Shown: one piece after another, positions 8,002 through 16,280 of the stretch
Numbering within the stretch: position 1 is the first letter of the stretch
How the letters are laid out: every line of letters begins with the position of its first letter
NCBI GenBank assembly: GCA_027118455.1
Contig: JAJAYZ010000094.1
Coordinates: forward strand, 1-36,420
Length of the DNA stretch: 36,420 nucleotides
Source: Actinomycetes bacterium
GTDB taxonomy: Bacteria; Actinomycetota; Actinomycetes; JAHEKZ01
Direction: 5' to 3'
Made by a program: the position numbers and the translations under genes
The notes under the pieces: model-generated
The model's database searches: none
The model's input: the letters and a program-made list of their open reading frames with translations, nothing else
Told to the model about the DNA's origin: nothing

Positions 8002-9368
8002 CGGCGTCGAGCCCGCGTGGCGAGACGCACCGCCTCTCTCTGCGCGCACGTATTGCTGTCCTCGCAGCAGCAGCAGTCGCGATCGCCGTAGCAGTGACGA
8101 CACTCGGCATCTACCTCACGGTCCGCGCCCAGCTCTACGACCAGCTCGACAACGACCTGATCGCCAGGGCCGAGGCGGTGTACCGCGCCGCGCCAAACCC
8201 CGAACAGATCGTCGTCCTGCCCGACGACGCCCTCGGCGACGCTCGGATTGCGGTGGTGACCGCCGACCGACGTGCGTACTCGCCGAAGAGCGGCGAGCTC
8301 CCGCCACTACTCGACGATCCTGAGTTTGCGGTTGCTGACGGCCGGTCCCCTCAGTCAGTACGGACCGTGACTGAAGACGGTCAGAGCTACCGGGTAGCCA
8401 CCGTGCCTGCCGGCACCGGATACGCCCTCGTCTTTGCAGTATCGACCGAGAGCGTCGACGACACATTGGCTTATATCGGCTTTGTTTCGCTGATTGTTGG
8501 CTTGCTCGGTGTCGTCGCAGCGGCTACGGCCGGCTACGGCGTCGCGCGTGCCGGCCTGGCGCCACTGCGCTCACTCACCGCAGCGACCGAGCGCGTCGCG
8601 GCGACGATGGACCTCACCCCCATCGAGTCGGTGCGGAACGACGAGATCGGACGATTGGCGTCCAGCTTCAACACGATGCTGAACTCGTTGTCCGCAGCGC
8701 GAGAACGGGAGCGACAGCTCGTCGCCGATGCGGGGCACGAGCTACGCACGCCGTTGACGTCACTTCGGACCAACCTCGACTTGCTGGTGCAAGAGGGCCG
8801 GTCCGAGCAATCCATCCCTACAGAAGACCGAGCTGCGCTCTTGACCGATGTGCGTGAACAGATCGGGGAGCTCGGCGACCTCGTTGACGACCTCGTCCAG
8901 CTCTCCCGCGGAGTCGAACCAAGCAGTGCCTGGGAATCGTTGGACCTTGCGGTGGTCGCGCACGATGCCCTGTCTCGGGTGCGCCGACGCGCGCGCGACC
9001 TCACCTTTGAGGTGGCGCTCACACCCTGGTGGGTGAACGGTGACGCTGCTGCGCTCAGCCGCGCAGTGACGAACCTGTTGGACAACGCTGTGAAGTGGAG
9101 CTCGCCCGGCGCAACCGTCATCGTCCAGTTGCACGAGGGGACGCTGAGCGTCGCCGACAGCGGCACCGGCATCGCCCCCGAGGACCGGCCGCACATCTTT
9201 GACCGGTTCTACCGGGCTGACGGGGCGCGCTCCCAGCCAGGCTCAGGGCTGGGTTTGGCGATCGTTGCCCAGGCAGTTGCGCAACACGGCGGCACGATCA
9301 GCGTCGGGGAGTCTCCGGCCGGTGGAGCGCGTTTCGACGTGGCCATCCCAGGAACCGAGAAGTCTTAG
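7998..9368 (+). CDS. mprB: sensor histidine kinase MprB
   Basis: This 456-residue membrane sensor kinase partners MprA. It has a first transmembrane helix at about residues 19-41, an extracytoplasmic sensor region to about 155, a second helix at about 157-180, a HAMP linker, a dimerisation/phosphotransfer domain with His247 ([10 protein letters not shown]), and an ATPase domain with N box ([11 protein letters not shown], near 358), G1 box ([11 protein letters not shown]), F box (FDRFYRA) and G2 box (GSGLGLAI). The GTG start lies inside the mprA stop (GTGA overlap). In mycobacteria MprB senses envelope damage through its extracytoplasmic domain and contacts with PepD; that role is inferred here from gene order and homology. 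Confidence 0.93.
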   Translation: MTASSPRGETHRLSLRARIAVLAAAAVAIAVAVTTLGIYLTVRAQLYDQLDNDLIARAEAVYRAAPNPEQIVVLPDDALGDARIAVVTADRRAYSPKSGELPPLLDDPEFAVADGRSPQSVRTVTEDGQSYRVATVPAGTGYALVFAVSTESVDDTLAYIGFVSLIVGLLGVVAAATAGYGVARAGLAPLRSLTAATERVAATMDLTPIESVRNDEIGRLASSFNTMLNSLSAARERERQLVADAGHELRTPLTSLRTNLDLLVQEGRSEQSIPTEDRAALLTDVREQIGELGDLVDDLVQLSRGVEPSSAWESLDLAVVAHDALSRVRRRARDLTFEVALTPWWVNGDAAALSRAVTNLLDNAVKWSSPGATVIVQLHEGTLSVADSGTGIAPEDRPHIFDRFYRADGARSQPGSGLGLAIVAQAVAQHGGTISVGESPAGGARFDVAIPGTEKS

Positions 9369-9383
9369 GTGGCCCATGGTCTT

Positions 9384-9402
9384 CTCTCAGGCCCCTCTCA
9401 GG
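9384..9402 (+). promoter_or_regulatory. probable MprA box: direct repeat CTCTCAGG-N3-CTCTCAGG
   Basis: Two perfect copies of CTCTCAGG (9384-9391 and 9395-9402) start 11 bases apart, one helical turn, giving a 19-base element 21 bases before the pepD ATG. OmpR-family dimers bind head-to-tail repeats with this period. The M. tuberculosis MprA site is described as a 19-base sequence with two 8-base direct repeats, the same architecture. It probably lets MprA activate pepD separately from mprAB. Confidence 0.7.
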
Positions 9403-9423
9403 TGGCGGCCCGACCATCGACCC

Positions 9424-10683
9424 ATGACCGACACACACCCAACAATCCCCCTGCCCAACGAGCCGGAGAACGCCGCACCGAGCCCACCGGCCGACTCCAC
9501 GCCCTTCACCGCGCCGACGACGACCGTCCCCCTTCCGCCAGCGAACCCGTGGGCACCGCCTACGGCTCCTGAGGTCTCAGCGAAGGCTGACAACAGCGGT
9601 CGCCGCTCCGGCATCGGCGTCGTGCTGGCCACCAGCCTCCTCGCCGGTGCCCTGGGGGCTGGCCTCGGCGCCGGCGCCGTCATCGCCACCGACGACAACT
9701 CCTCGACCTCGACCACGACGACCGCAGGCAGCGTCGGCGGAGTCTCCAACACGACGCTGCCCGATGGCAGTGTCGCCCGCGTCGCCGATGTGGTACTCCC
9801 GAGCGTTGTCTCCATTCAGTTCTCCGGTGCGCAGGGTGCCGGTTCGGGATCTGGAATCATCATCGACGAGTCTGGCCTGATCCTGACGAACAACCACGTC
9901 GTCGAGGGCGCAGCCGACGGCGGCTCGTTGACCGTTGCCTTCCAGGACGGAACCTCGAAGTCCGCCGAGATCGTCGGGCGCGACCCCAGTGCCGACATCG
10001 CGGTGATCCGCGTCGACGGCGTTGACAACCTGCAGGCGGTCAAACTCGGCTCCTCCGCCGACCTTCAGGTCGGCGAGACCGTCGTGGCCATCGGCTCACC
10101 ACTCGGGCTCAGTGGCACCGTCACCACCGGGATCGTCAGTGCCAAGAACCGTCCTGTTCTTCCAGGAGGCTCCGCAGGCGACGCGTCGGTGCTCAACGCA
10201 ATCCAGACCGACGCCGCGATCAACCCCGGTAACTCCGGTGGCGCGCTCGTCAACCTCAAGGGCGAGCTTGTGGGCGTCAACTCAGCCATCGCAACGCTCG
10301 GGTCCTCTCCCGGCGCCCAGTCCGGCAGCATCGGGCTTGGCTTCGCCATCCCGATCGACGAAGCCAAGTGGATCTCCGACCAGCTGATCGAGAACGGCAC
10401 GGTGCAGCACGCCCGGCTCGGTGTCTCGGTCGAGAGCGCGACAGGTGAGGTACGCGGGGCGACGGTCAAGACCGTCGAGCCGGGCAGCACCGCTGACGAC
10501 ATCGGCCTTGAGGTCGACGACGTCATCATCGGCTTCGACACTCAAGCCATCGACTCAGCCGACTCGATCGTCGCCGCCGTACGCTCTGCCGAGCCAGGCA
10601 CCACCGTGACCATCACAGTGGTTCGTGGTGGGGACACCAAGACCATGAACGCCACCCTGGCCGCGGACGCCACGACCGGCTGA
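9424..10683 (+). CDS. pepD: HtrA-family trypsin-like serine protease with PDZ domain (PepD-like)
   Basis: The 419-residue protein has a Pro/Thr-rich cytoplasmic N-terminus (1-60), one signal-anchor helix (about 63-89), a Ser/Thr linker, a trypsin-like protease domain with triad His158 (LTNNHVVEG), Asp191 (PSADIAVI) and Ser271 (GNSGGAL), and one C-terminal PDZ domain (about 325-415). It would face the exterior and degrade or chaperone misfolded envelope proteins. The gene order mprA-mprB-pepD is that of Rv0981-Rv0983. The ATG at 9424 gives the expected architecture; frames upstream run into mprB. No clear Shine-Dalgarno is present. A strong terminator follows. Confidence 0.93.
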   Translation: MTDTHPTIPLPNEPENAAPSPPADSTPFTAPTTTVPLPPANPWAPPTAPEVSAKADNSGRRSGIGVVLATSLLAGALGAGLGAGAVIATDDNSSTSTTTTAGSVGGVSNTTLPDGSVARVADVVLPSVVSIQFSGAQGAGSGSGIIIDESGLILTNNHVVEGAADGGSLTVAFQDGTSKSAEIVGRDPSADIAVIRVDGVDNLQAVKLGSSADLQVGETVVAIGSPLGLSGTVTTGIVSAKNRPVLPGGSAGDASVLNAIQTDAAINPGNSGGALVNLKGELVGVNSAIATLGSSPGAQSGSIGLGFAIPIDEAKWISDQLIENGTVQHARLGVSVESATGEVRGATVKTVEPGSTADDIGLEVDDVIIGFDTQAIDSADSIVAAVRSAEPGTTVTITVVRGGDTKTMNATLAADATTG

Positions 10684-10703
10684 CCCCGTTCCCCCCGACC
10701 CCG

Positions 10704-10748
10704 GCCCGGGGCGGTCGCCTCCTCCCCTCGACGGCGACCGCTCCGGGC
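10704..10748 (+). terminator. strong stem-loop terminator after pepD
   Basis: Bases 10704-10719 pair with 10733-10748 in a 16-base stem with a single G-U wobble and a 13-base loop. It begins 20 bases after the pepD stop. No U-tract follows, as is common for actinobacterial terminators. The right arm reaches into the -35 area of the next gene. Confidence 0.75.
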
Positions 10749-10770
10749 TCGGACTGTCCGGGGGTGCCTC

Positions 10771-10776
10771 TACGCT
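10771..10776 (+). promoter_or_regulatory. -10 box TACGCT of a probable leaderless promoter
   Basis: TACGCT lies six bases before the ATG at 10783 with no Shine-Dalgarno between, the same hexamer as before the cyclotransferase gene at 3161. Confidence 0.5.
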
Positions 10777-10782
10777 CGGCGC

Positions 10783-11424
10783 ATGACGACGCTCTGGCTG
10801 ATCCGCCACGGAGAGGCGCACGTCAACCAGCCCAACCCGGACGGCACCTACTCACCTATCGACCGGCGAGGTCTCACCGAACGCGGCGTCGAGCAGGCCA
10901 TCCTCCTGCGCGACCGCCTGGTCCGAGACGACGTGCGGCCCGATGCCGTCATCACGAGCAGCTTCCTGCGGGCGCAGCAGACGGCATCGATCGTCTGCGA
11001 ACGGCTCGGCATCGAGCCGCAGATCAGCCATGAAGTGCAGGAGTGGCGTCCCGGCAACGACGCCGAGGTGATCCCGATGGGCGAGGCCCTCGAATCATGG
11101 AACCGAATCTTGGCCGGTGGCGATCACAACGTCCGGCTCACACCCGGCTCGGAGTCACACAACGAGTTCCTCCTAAGAGCCGACCGAGCATTGGCCGAGA
11201 TCGCCAACGACCACGCCGACCGCACGGTGTGGGTCTTCACCCATGGGGGCGTCATCGGTCGGTCGTTCGTCACCTTCCTCGACCTTCCACCACAACGCTC
11301 GCTCCTGGGCATCCGCAGCAGGCACACGTCAATCACCGAATGGCGCCGCACCGTCGAGCTCGACGAGCCAACCTGGCAACTGTCCCGCTACAACGACGTC
11401 ACCCACCTGGACGCAGCTCGCTGA
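10783..11424 (+). CDS. histidine phosphatase superfamily protein
   Basis: The 213-residue protein begins TTLWLIRHGEAH, where RHG carries the phosphohistidine nucleophile. Further conserved elements are LTERGVEQA, the SSFLRAQQTA segment with the second arginine, a glutamate in the VQEW region, and the second catalytic histidine in VFTHGGVIG. It belongs to the phosphoglycerate mutase-like/acid phosphatase group. Which phosphoester it cleaves cannot be inferred; members act on sugar phosphates, nucleotides or phosphoproteins. No signal peptide is seen. It is monocistronic, placed between the pepD terminator and the convergent aminotransferase gene six bases away. Confidence 0.88.
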   Translation: MTTLWLIRHGEAHVNQPNPDGTYSPIDRRGLTERGVEQAILLRDRLVRDDVRPDAVITSSFLRAQQTASIVCERLGIEPQISHEVQEWRPGNDAEVIPMGEALESWNRILAGGDHNVRLTPGSESHNEFLLRADRALAEIANDHADRTVWVFTHGGVIGRSFVTFLDLPPQRSLLGIRSRHTSITEWRRTVELDEPTWQLSRYNDVTHLDAAR

Positions 11425-11430
11425 CGGCGG

Positions 11431-12837
11431 TCAGCTTGCTGGCATGCCTTTCTGAACCTCACCCCAGGCGTACTCAATCGCCTCGCCCAGGATATCGATG
11501 ATGGTGCCAAGGAGCTTCTGGTCGGCGATCAACGGCGGTGAGATCTGCACGACTGGGTCACCCCGGTCGTCGAGCCGGCACAGCAGCCCGTCGTCGTACA
11601 ACCGAGCCGACAGGACGCGGCGGAGCAGCCAGTCAGCCTCGTCACCCTCGAAGGTCTGCTTGGTGTCGCGGTCCTTGACCATCTCGAGGGCAAAGAAGTG
11701 CCCAACGCCGCGCACGTCACCGACCAGCGGGATGCGGCGCAACTCGTTGAGTCGCTTCTCGATGTATGCCTCATTGGTCCTGACGTTCTCGACAACGCCT
11801 TCGCGGTCGTAGATGTCGAGGACCTTCAGGCCGATCGCTGCTGACACCGGGTGCCCGCTGTAGGTGGTGCCGTGGTTGTAGAAGGCCTTGCCGGTCACGA
11901 AGGGCTCGGCCACCCGGTCGTGGACGATAACACCGCCGAGCGGGGCCATTCCGGCCGTCGCGCCCTTGGCGAAGACGATGAAGTCAGGCTCGATTTCGTA
12001 GCGAATCGAACCGAACCACTCTCCGGTCCGACCGAAGCCCGTGATGACCTCGTCGGCGCAAAGCAACGCGCCGTACTTGTCGGCCAACGCTCGAAGGCCC
12101 GTCCAATAGCCGGGCGGAGGAGTGAAGCACCCACCGGAGTTCTGCACCGGCTCGGCAATGATGAGCGCAACCTCGTCAGGGCCGGCGTCGATGATCGCCT
12201 GCTCCATCTCCTCCAGAAGCGCCTGGGTGAAGGCGACCGGGTCGTCACCCTTGGGGTGCCGGTAGGCATTGGTCTCGCTGACGTGGGTGACGTCAATGGG
12301 CAGCGGCTCGAAGGGCTCCCGGCAGAACTCGATGCCGGTGAAAGAGAGCGCGCCCAAGCTGGTGCCGTGGTAGGCGGTCTTGCGGGCGATCGCCTTGGTG
12401 CGTTCTTGTTGACCGTTGGCCTGGTGAAAGTTGCGGGTCATCTTCCACATCGACTCGTTGGCCTCGCCACCCCCGGTGGTGAAGTAGACCCGCTCCAGCC
12501 CGTCGGGCGCCAGGTTGGCGATCCGCTCGGCCAGCTCAGCTGCCCTGGGGTGGGCCACGTACCACGTGGAGGTGTACGCCAGTTCCTCCATCTGCGCCTT
12601 GGCGACGGCACCGATCTCGGCCCCGTAGGAATGGCCCAGGTTGGCGCAGTACAAACCGGACAGACCATCGATGAACCGACGGCCGTGAACGTCGATCAGC
12701 TCGCAACCATCACCTTTGACGAAGACCGGGATCTCGGCGTCTTTGTAGTTACCCATGTCGGTGAAGTTGAGCAACAGGTGGTCACGCACCTGTTGCTGCA
12801 CCACGGCAGCGTCGACCGGCTGACCTGGACCTGACAT
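11431..12837 (-). CDS. class III (omega-type) pyridoxal-phosphate aminotransferase
   Basis: The 468-residue fold-type I enzyme shows family markers in order: GRRFIDGLSGLYCANLGH near the N-terminus, FTTGGGEANESMWK (phosphate-binding region), YHGTSLGAL, LCADEVITGFGRTG (Asp contacting the cofactor ring nitrogen), and DFIVFAKGATAG with the Schiff-base lysine. It most resembles omega-amino acid:pyruvate and putrescine/beta-alanine-type aminotransferases, which move an amino group from a terminal carbon to pyruvate or another keto acid; the precise donor is unknown. The gene is divergent from an acyl-CoA dehydrogenase across a palindromic operator, suggesting a shared catabolic role. AGGAG lies only two bases before the ATG, unusually close. 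Confidence 0.9.
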   Translation of the reverse strand: MSGPGQPVDAAVVQQQVRDHLLLNFTDMGNYKDAEIPVFVKGDGCELIDVHGRRFIDGLSGLYCANLGHSYGAEIGAVAKAQMEELAYTSTWYVAHPRAAELAERIANLAPDGLERVYFTTGGGEANESMWKMTRNFHQANGQQERTKAIARKTAYHGTSLGALSFTGIEFCREPFEPLPIDVTHVSETNAYRHPKGDDPVAFTQALLEEMEQAIIDAGPDEVALIIAEPVQNSGGCFTPPPGYWTGLRALADKYGALLCADEVITGFGRTGEWFGSIRYEIEPDFIVFAKGATAGMAPLGGVIVHDRVAEPFVTGKAFYNHGTTYSGHPVSAAIGLKVLDIYDREGVVENVRTNEAYIEKRLNELRRIPLVGDVRGVGHFFALEMVKDRDTKQTFEGDEADWLLRRVLSARLYDDGLLCRLDDRGDPVVQISPPLIADQKLLGTIIDILGEAIEYAWGEVQKGMPAS

Positions 12838-12885
12838 GACTCCTACATTTCTGACCGCGCCGATGGCGATCTGGTTGACCGTTGG

Positions 12886-12901
12886 CTGACTGTTCAGTCA
12901 G
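12886..12901. promoter_or_regulatory. perfect palindromic operator CTGACTG-TT-CAGTCAG in a divergent promoter region
   Basis: Two 7-base arms are exact complements around a 2-base centre, a form typical of TetR/FadR-like regulator sites. It lies between a TTGACC (12875-12880) and CAGGAT (12899-12904) -35/-10 pair reading toward the dehydrogenase. It also touches a TATCCT box (12900-12905) reading toward the aminotransferase. Binding would block both promoters. No regulator gene is adjacent, so the controlling protein is unknown. Confidence 0.65.
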
Positions 12902-12953
12902 GATACCCCCGCAGATGTTCTCGGTATCTGACCACACCACATTGAGGAATCCC

Positions 12954-14144
12954 GTGACCTACGTCGAGTCAGCCCCGGCTGGTCTCTCCCCGGCAACGCG
13001 CGAGCTCCAGCAGCGCGCCAGGCGCTACGTCGACGACGTCCTCATCCCGCTCGAGCAGAAGGCGGAGCTGGCCGGTGGCCCCTTGCCCGATGACGACGTG
13101 CGGCACATCCGCCAGACGGCCCTCGAACAGGGTCTGGCCGGGGGGCTGCACGCACCTGAACACGGCGGGCAGGGCTGGACGACGACCGAATGGCTCCTCG
13201 TGGAAGAGCAGTTCGGCCGCAACACCAACGGCATCAGCTGGTACATGCCAACGGCGTACAACGTCTGGCGGTCGGCGAGCCCGCAGCTGATCGACCGTTG
13301 GCTCCTGCCGGCCCTGAAGGGCGAGCTGCACGATGCCTATGCGGTCACCGAGGCCGAGGCCGGGTCAGACCCGTCCGGGATCTCGACGGTGGCCAATCCC
13401 AGCGACGACGGTGGCTATGTCATCAACGGGGAGAAGTGGTTCGTTACCTACGGCTCGGTCGCCGCGGTGATCGTGGTGATGGCCAACGTCGTCGACGGCG
13501 ACGACCGGCTACCCACACTCTTCGCCGTTCCCGCCGACGCCGCTGGCGTCTCGATCGTCGACGACCCCCCCTTCACCCACACCTACCCGCACGGACACCC
13601 GACGATGCTCTTCACCGACGTCAAGGTCGGCCAGGGCGACGTGATCGGTGGAGTCGGCCAGGGCGATGACCTCCAGCGGATGTGGTTTACCGAGGAGCGA
13701 ATCGGCATCTCGGTCCGCTGCATCGGAGCCATGCGAAGGCTGATCACCGAGACCACCGAGTGGGCCATCAATCGCGAGCAAGGTGGAGCTCGCCTCATCG
13801 ACCACCAAGGCGTCTCCTTCCCGCTTGCTGACTCCGCGGCCGACGCGGTCGCCGGACGTCTGATGGTCTACGACGTTGCGCGATTGAAGGAGTCCGGCGC
13901 CGACCCCAAGCTCATCCACGGCAAGGCCTCGATGGCCAAACTCTTTTGCTCCGAGGCAGCTAACCGCTGTGCCGACCGCTCGGTACAGATCTTTGGCGGA
14001 CGCGGCTACATGCGCACGAACGTGGCCGAACGCTTTTGGCGTGAGCTCCGCGTTGACCGCATCTGGGAGGGCACCAGCGAGATCCAACGGCTGATCGTCG
14101 CTCGCAGTCTCGAGCGGCGTGGCGTCGACGCCATGCTCGGCTAG
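12954..14144 (+). CDS. acyl-CoA dehydrogenase
   Basis: The 396-residue FAD enzyme follows the family plan: an N-terminal helical domain, AYAVTEAEAGSDPSG (flavin and substrate contact), a middle beta domain beginning INGEKWFVTYG, and a C-terminal helical domain with RSVQIFGGRGYMRTN and the closing IWEGTSEIQRLIVARSL. It would oxidise an acyl-CoA to the enoyl-CoA, passing electrons to electron-transfer flavoprotein. A catalytic base is not obvious by eye, so chain-length or branched-chain preference is open. I start at GTG 12954 because GAGGA lies about seven bases upstream and an upstream ATG frame would run over the operator. The acyl-CoA synthetase follows after 10 bases, so the two form an operon. 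Confidence 0.92.
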   Translation: MTYVESAPAGLSPATRELQQRARRYVDDVLIPLEQKAELAGGPLPDDDVRHIRQTALEQGLAGGLHAPEHGGQGWTTTEWLLVEEQFGRNTNGISWYMPTAYNVWRSASPQLIDRWLLPALKGELHDAYAVTEAEAGSDPSGISTVANPSDDGGYVINGEKWFVTYGSVAAVIVVMANVVDGDDRLPTLFAVPADAAGVSIVDDPPFTHTYPHGHPTMLFTDVKVGQGDVIGGVGQGDDLQRMWFTEERIGISVRCIGAMRRLITETTEWAINREQGGARLIDHQGVSFPLADSAADAVAGRLMVYDVARLKESGADPKLIHGKASMAKLFCSEAANRCADRSVQIFGGRGYMRTNVAERFWRELRVDRIWEGTSEIQRLIVARSLERRGVDAMLG

Positions 14145-14154
14145 GGGCCAGGGC

Positions 14155-16191
14155 ATGAAGCTCGACCAGCTCTTTCGTCCTGCTTCGATCGCAGTCGTAG
14201 GCGCTACCGACCGCCCCGGGTCGTACGGCAACACCGCCGTCAGCAACCTGCTCGCCGCTGGCTTTGGCGGCCGGCTGGTCGGTGTCCATCCGAGCCGCAC
14301 CGCGGTGCACGGTGTCCCGTGCTTGCCCTCGCTGGATGCCCTCGACGATCCGGTCGACGCAGTGGTCGTGGCCACACCGGCCGACACCGTTCCCGCGCTC
14401 CTCGAGACTGCCGGGCGGTTGGGCTGCGGTGGGGCCGTAGTGTTCGCCGCCGAGTTCGCTGAGACTGGCCGAACCGACCGGCAGGACGCGCTCGTCGCAG
14501 CCGCGGCGCGTCACGACCTACCCGTGATCGGTCCGAACGCGAACGGAATCGTCTCCGTCGCGAGTCGGGCTCCGATGTGGGGTGACAATGTCGCGGTCGG
14601 AGCCAGTGGTGGCGTTGCGCTCATCACCCAGAGCGGCAACCTCGGAGTTGTGGCACTGGCCAGCCGGCGTGGCATCGCGTGGCACACCGTCGTCAGTGTT
14701 GGCAACAGTGCCGTCGTCGACGCAGCGGACGCGCTTAGTTACTTGGCCGGCGCCGACGGCGTTCGTGCGGTTGCGCTCTACCTCGAGGGGGACGGTGACG
14801 GCGCCAGGTGGGCGGACTCCTTCGCACGGTGCTCCGAGCGCGACATCCGTGTCGCCGTTCTGAAGGCCGGGCGAAGCGCAGCAGGTGCGGTTGCGGGCGG
14901 TGCGCACACGGCGGCGGTGGCAGGTGACCACCGCATCTTCGCCGCGCTGGTTGCCGAGGCTGGCGGCGCGTGGTGCCACGACCCCCACGAACTCCTCGAG
15001 ACCGCCAAGCTGATGGCGACTCCGCGCCCTAACCGATCCGGTGGTTTGGCGGTCGTGACCTGCTCCGGCGGCGACTCGGTGATCACAGCGGATGAGGCCG
15101 ACCGACTAGGCGTACCGCTTGCGGATCTCACCGAGAGCACGCGCAGTGCGCTTGCTGAACTGCTGCCGGACGGTGTGGTGGTCACCAACCCCCTTGACCA
15201 CACCAACATGGTGTGGGCCGACACCCCGAGGGTCCGCGCACTCGTCGAGACGCTTGCCGCCGATCCCGGCGTGAACCAGGTGCTGTACATCCAAGACACT
15301 CCACCCGATCTCAGCGATGCAGACGCGGCCGACTGGAAGGACACCCGCGACGGTCTGGTAACGGCCGACATCCCTGGCACCGGTAAGGCAGTCGCCTCCG
15401 GTCTGCCAGAGCTGATGCCCGTCGCCGTTGCCGAGTCGCTCGCCGCCGACGGTGTCACGTCACTGGCCGGAATCCCCACAGCGCTCGTTGCGCTCCGGGC
15501 GCACAACCTCCGTCTCGCGTCACCTGAACATCTGCGAGTCATCGCGACGGCAACTGTTTCCCTCGAGCCCGGTGAGTGGCTCGCCGAGCACCAGGGCAAG
15601 GATCTTCTCGCGGCGCGCGGCGTCCACGTTCCGGCCGGCCGGGCCGTCGATTCAGCAGAGGATGCGGTCAAAGTGGCCGCCGAACTCGGTGGCCCCGTCG
15701 CTATGAAGGTCAGTCATCCTGATGTGCAACACAAGACTGACGTCGGGGGCGTTGTCCTGAACCTGACCGACCCACAGCGGATCAGTATTGCGGTGGAACA
15801 ACTGCTTGCCCTCCAGTCCGGCGGTGTGGTCCTCGTCGAGCAGATGGTCGAGCCCGGCGTCGAGATGCTGGTGTCGGCAACGAGGGAAGGTGTCGTCCCC
15901 GCCCTCGTGATCGGCATGGGTGGCATCTGGACCGAGCTGCTGCAGGATGTCGTCGTGCTTCCACTACCGACTGAAGTCGCAGCCGTTGCCGAGGCACTGC
16001 GGTCACTGAAGGGCTACCCGATGCTCGCTGGCGGGCGCGGGCGCCCGTGCGTCGCCATCGACGCTCTCTGTGAACTCGCGACAGCGGTCGGCGACGCACT
16101 CGTCTCCGAGGAGCTCACGCTGGTCGAGCTCAACCCGGTGATCGTGTCCGAGAGCTCCGCAATCGCGGTGGACGCCGTCGTCCGCCGCTAG
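14155..16191 (+). CDS. ADP-forming acyl-CoA synthetase (acetate-CoA ligase family), fused alpha-beta form
   Basis: The 678-residue protein joins a CoA-binding domain (FRPASIAVVGATDRPGSYGN, 8-27), a Pimeloyl/succinyl-CoA ligase-like flavodoxin domain (ITQSGNLGVVAL near 157), and a C-terminal ATP-grasp domain from about residue 480 (AMKVSHPDVQHKTDVGGV, ELLQDVVVLPLP, LVELNPVIV). His251 in GGAHTAAVAG matches the phosphohistidine of these enzymes. They couple acid + CoA + ATP to acyl-CoA + ADP + phosphate reversibly. Adjacent acyl-CoA dehydrogenase suggests activation of an organic acid followed by oxidation. The second arm of the flavodoxin region reads GPNANGIVS rather than the common GPNCLGI, a minor departure. 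Some related proteins are protein acetyltransferases, but no GNAT domain is present here. Confidence 0.9.
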   Translation: MKLDQLFRPASIAVVGATDRPGSYGNTAVSNLLAAGFGGRLVGVHPSRTAVHGVPCLPSLDALDDPVDAVVVATPADTVPALLETAGRLGCGGAVVFAAEFAETGRTDRQDALVAAAARHDLPVIGPNANGIVSVASRAPMWGDNVAVGASGGVALITQSGNLGVVALASRRGIAWHTVVSVGNSAVVDAADALSYLAGADGVRAVALYLEGDGDGARWADSFARCSERDIRVAVLKAGRSAAGAVAGGAHTAAVAGDHRIFAALVAEAGGAWCHDPHELLETAKLMATPRPNRSGGLAVVTCSGGDSVITADEADRLGVPLADLTESTRSALAELLPDGVVVTNPLDHTNMVWADTPRVRALVETLAADPGVNQVLYIQDTPPDLSDADAADWKDTRDGLVTADIPGTGKAVASGLPELMPVAVAESLAADGVTSLAGIPTALVALRAHNLRLASPEHLRVIATATVSLEPGEWLAEHQGKDLLAARGVHVPAGRAVDSAEDAVKVAAELGGPVAMKVSHPDVQHKTDVGGVVLNLTDPQRISIAVEQLLALQSGGVVLVEQMVEPGVEMLVSATREGVVPALVIGMGGIWTELLQDVVVLPLPTEVAAVAEALRSLKGYPMLAGGRGRPCVAIDALCELATAVGDALVSEELTLVELNPVIVSESSAIAVDAVVRR

Positions 16192-16236
16192 GCCAGTACG
16201 GGAGGCGCCCGGTTCTGCTGGCCGGCGCGCTGTCCA

Positions 16237-16253
16237 CAGGGATCAGATCCTTG
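16237..16253. promoter_or_regulatory. imperfect palindrome CAGGGATC-A-GATCCTTG upstream of the DUF222/HNH gene
   Basis: The 17-base element has 8-base arms with one mismatch and sits 28 bases before the chosen ATG. It directly follows TGTCCACA. It may be an operator or simply a chance GATC-rich palindrome; no -10 box can be placed firmly around it. Confidence 0.25.
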
Positions 16254-16280
16254 TCAGTGGTGAGTGACAGGATGCCGGTC

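Noticed and set aside
11851..12834. 327-codon plus-strand frame opposite the aminotransferase
   Set aside because: It mirrors the real gene on the other strand and shows no domain.
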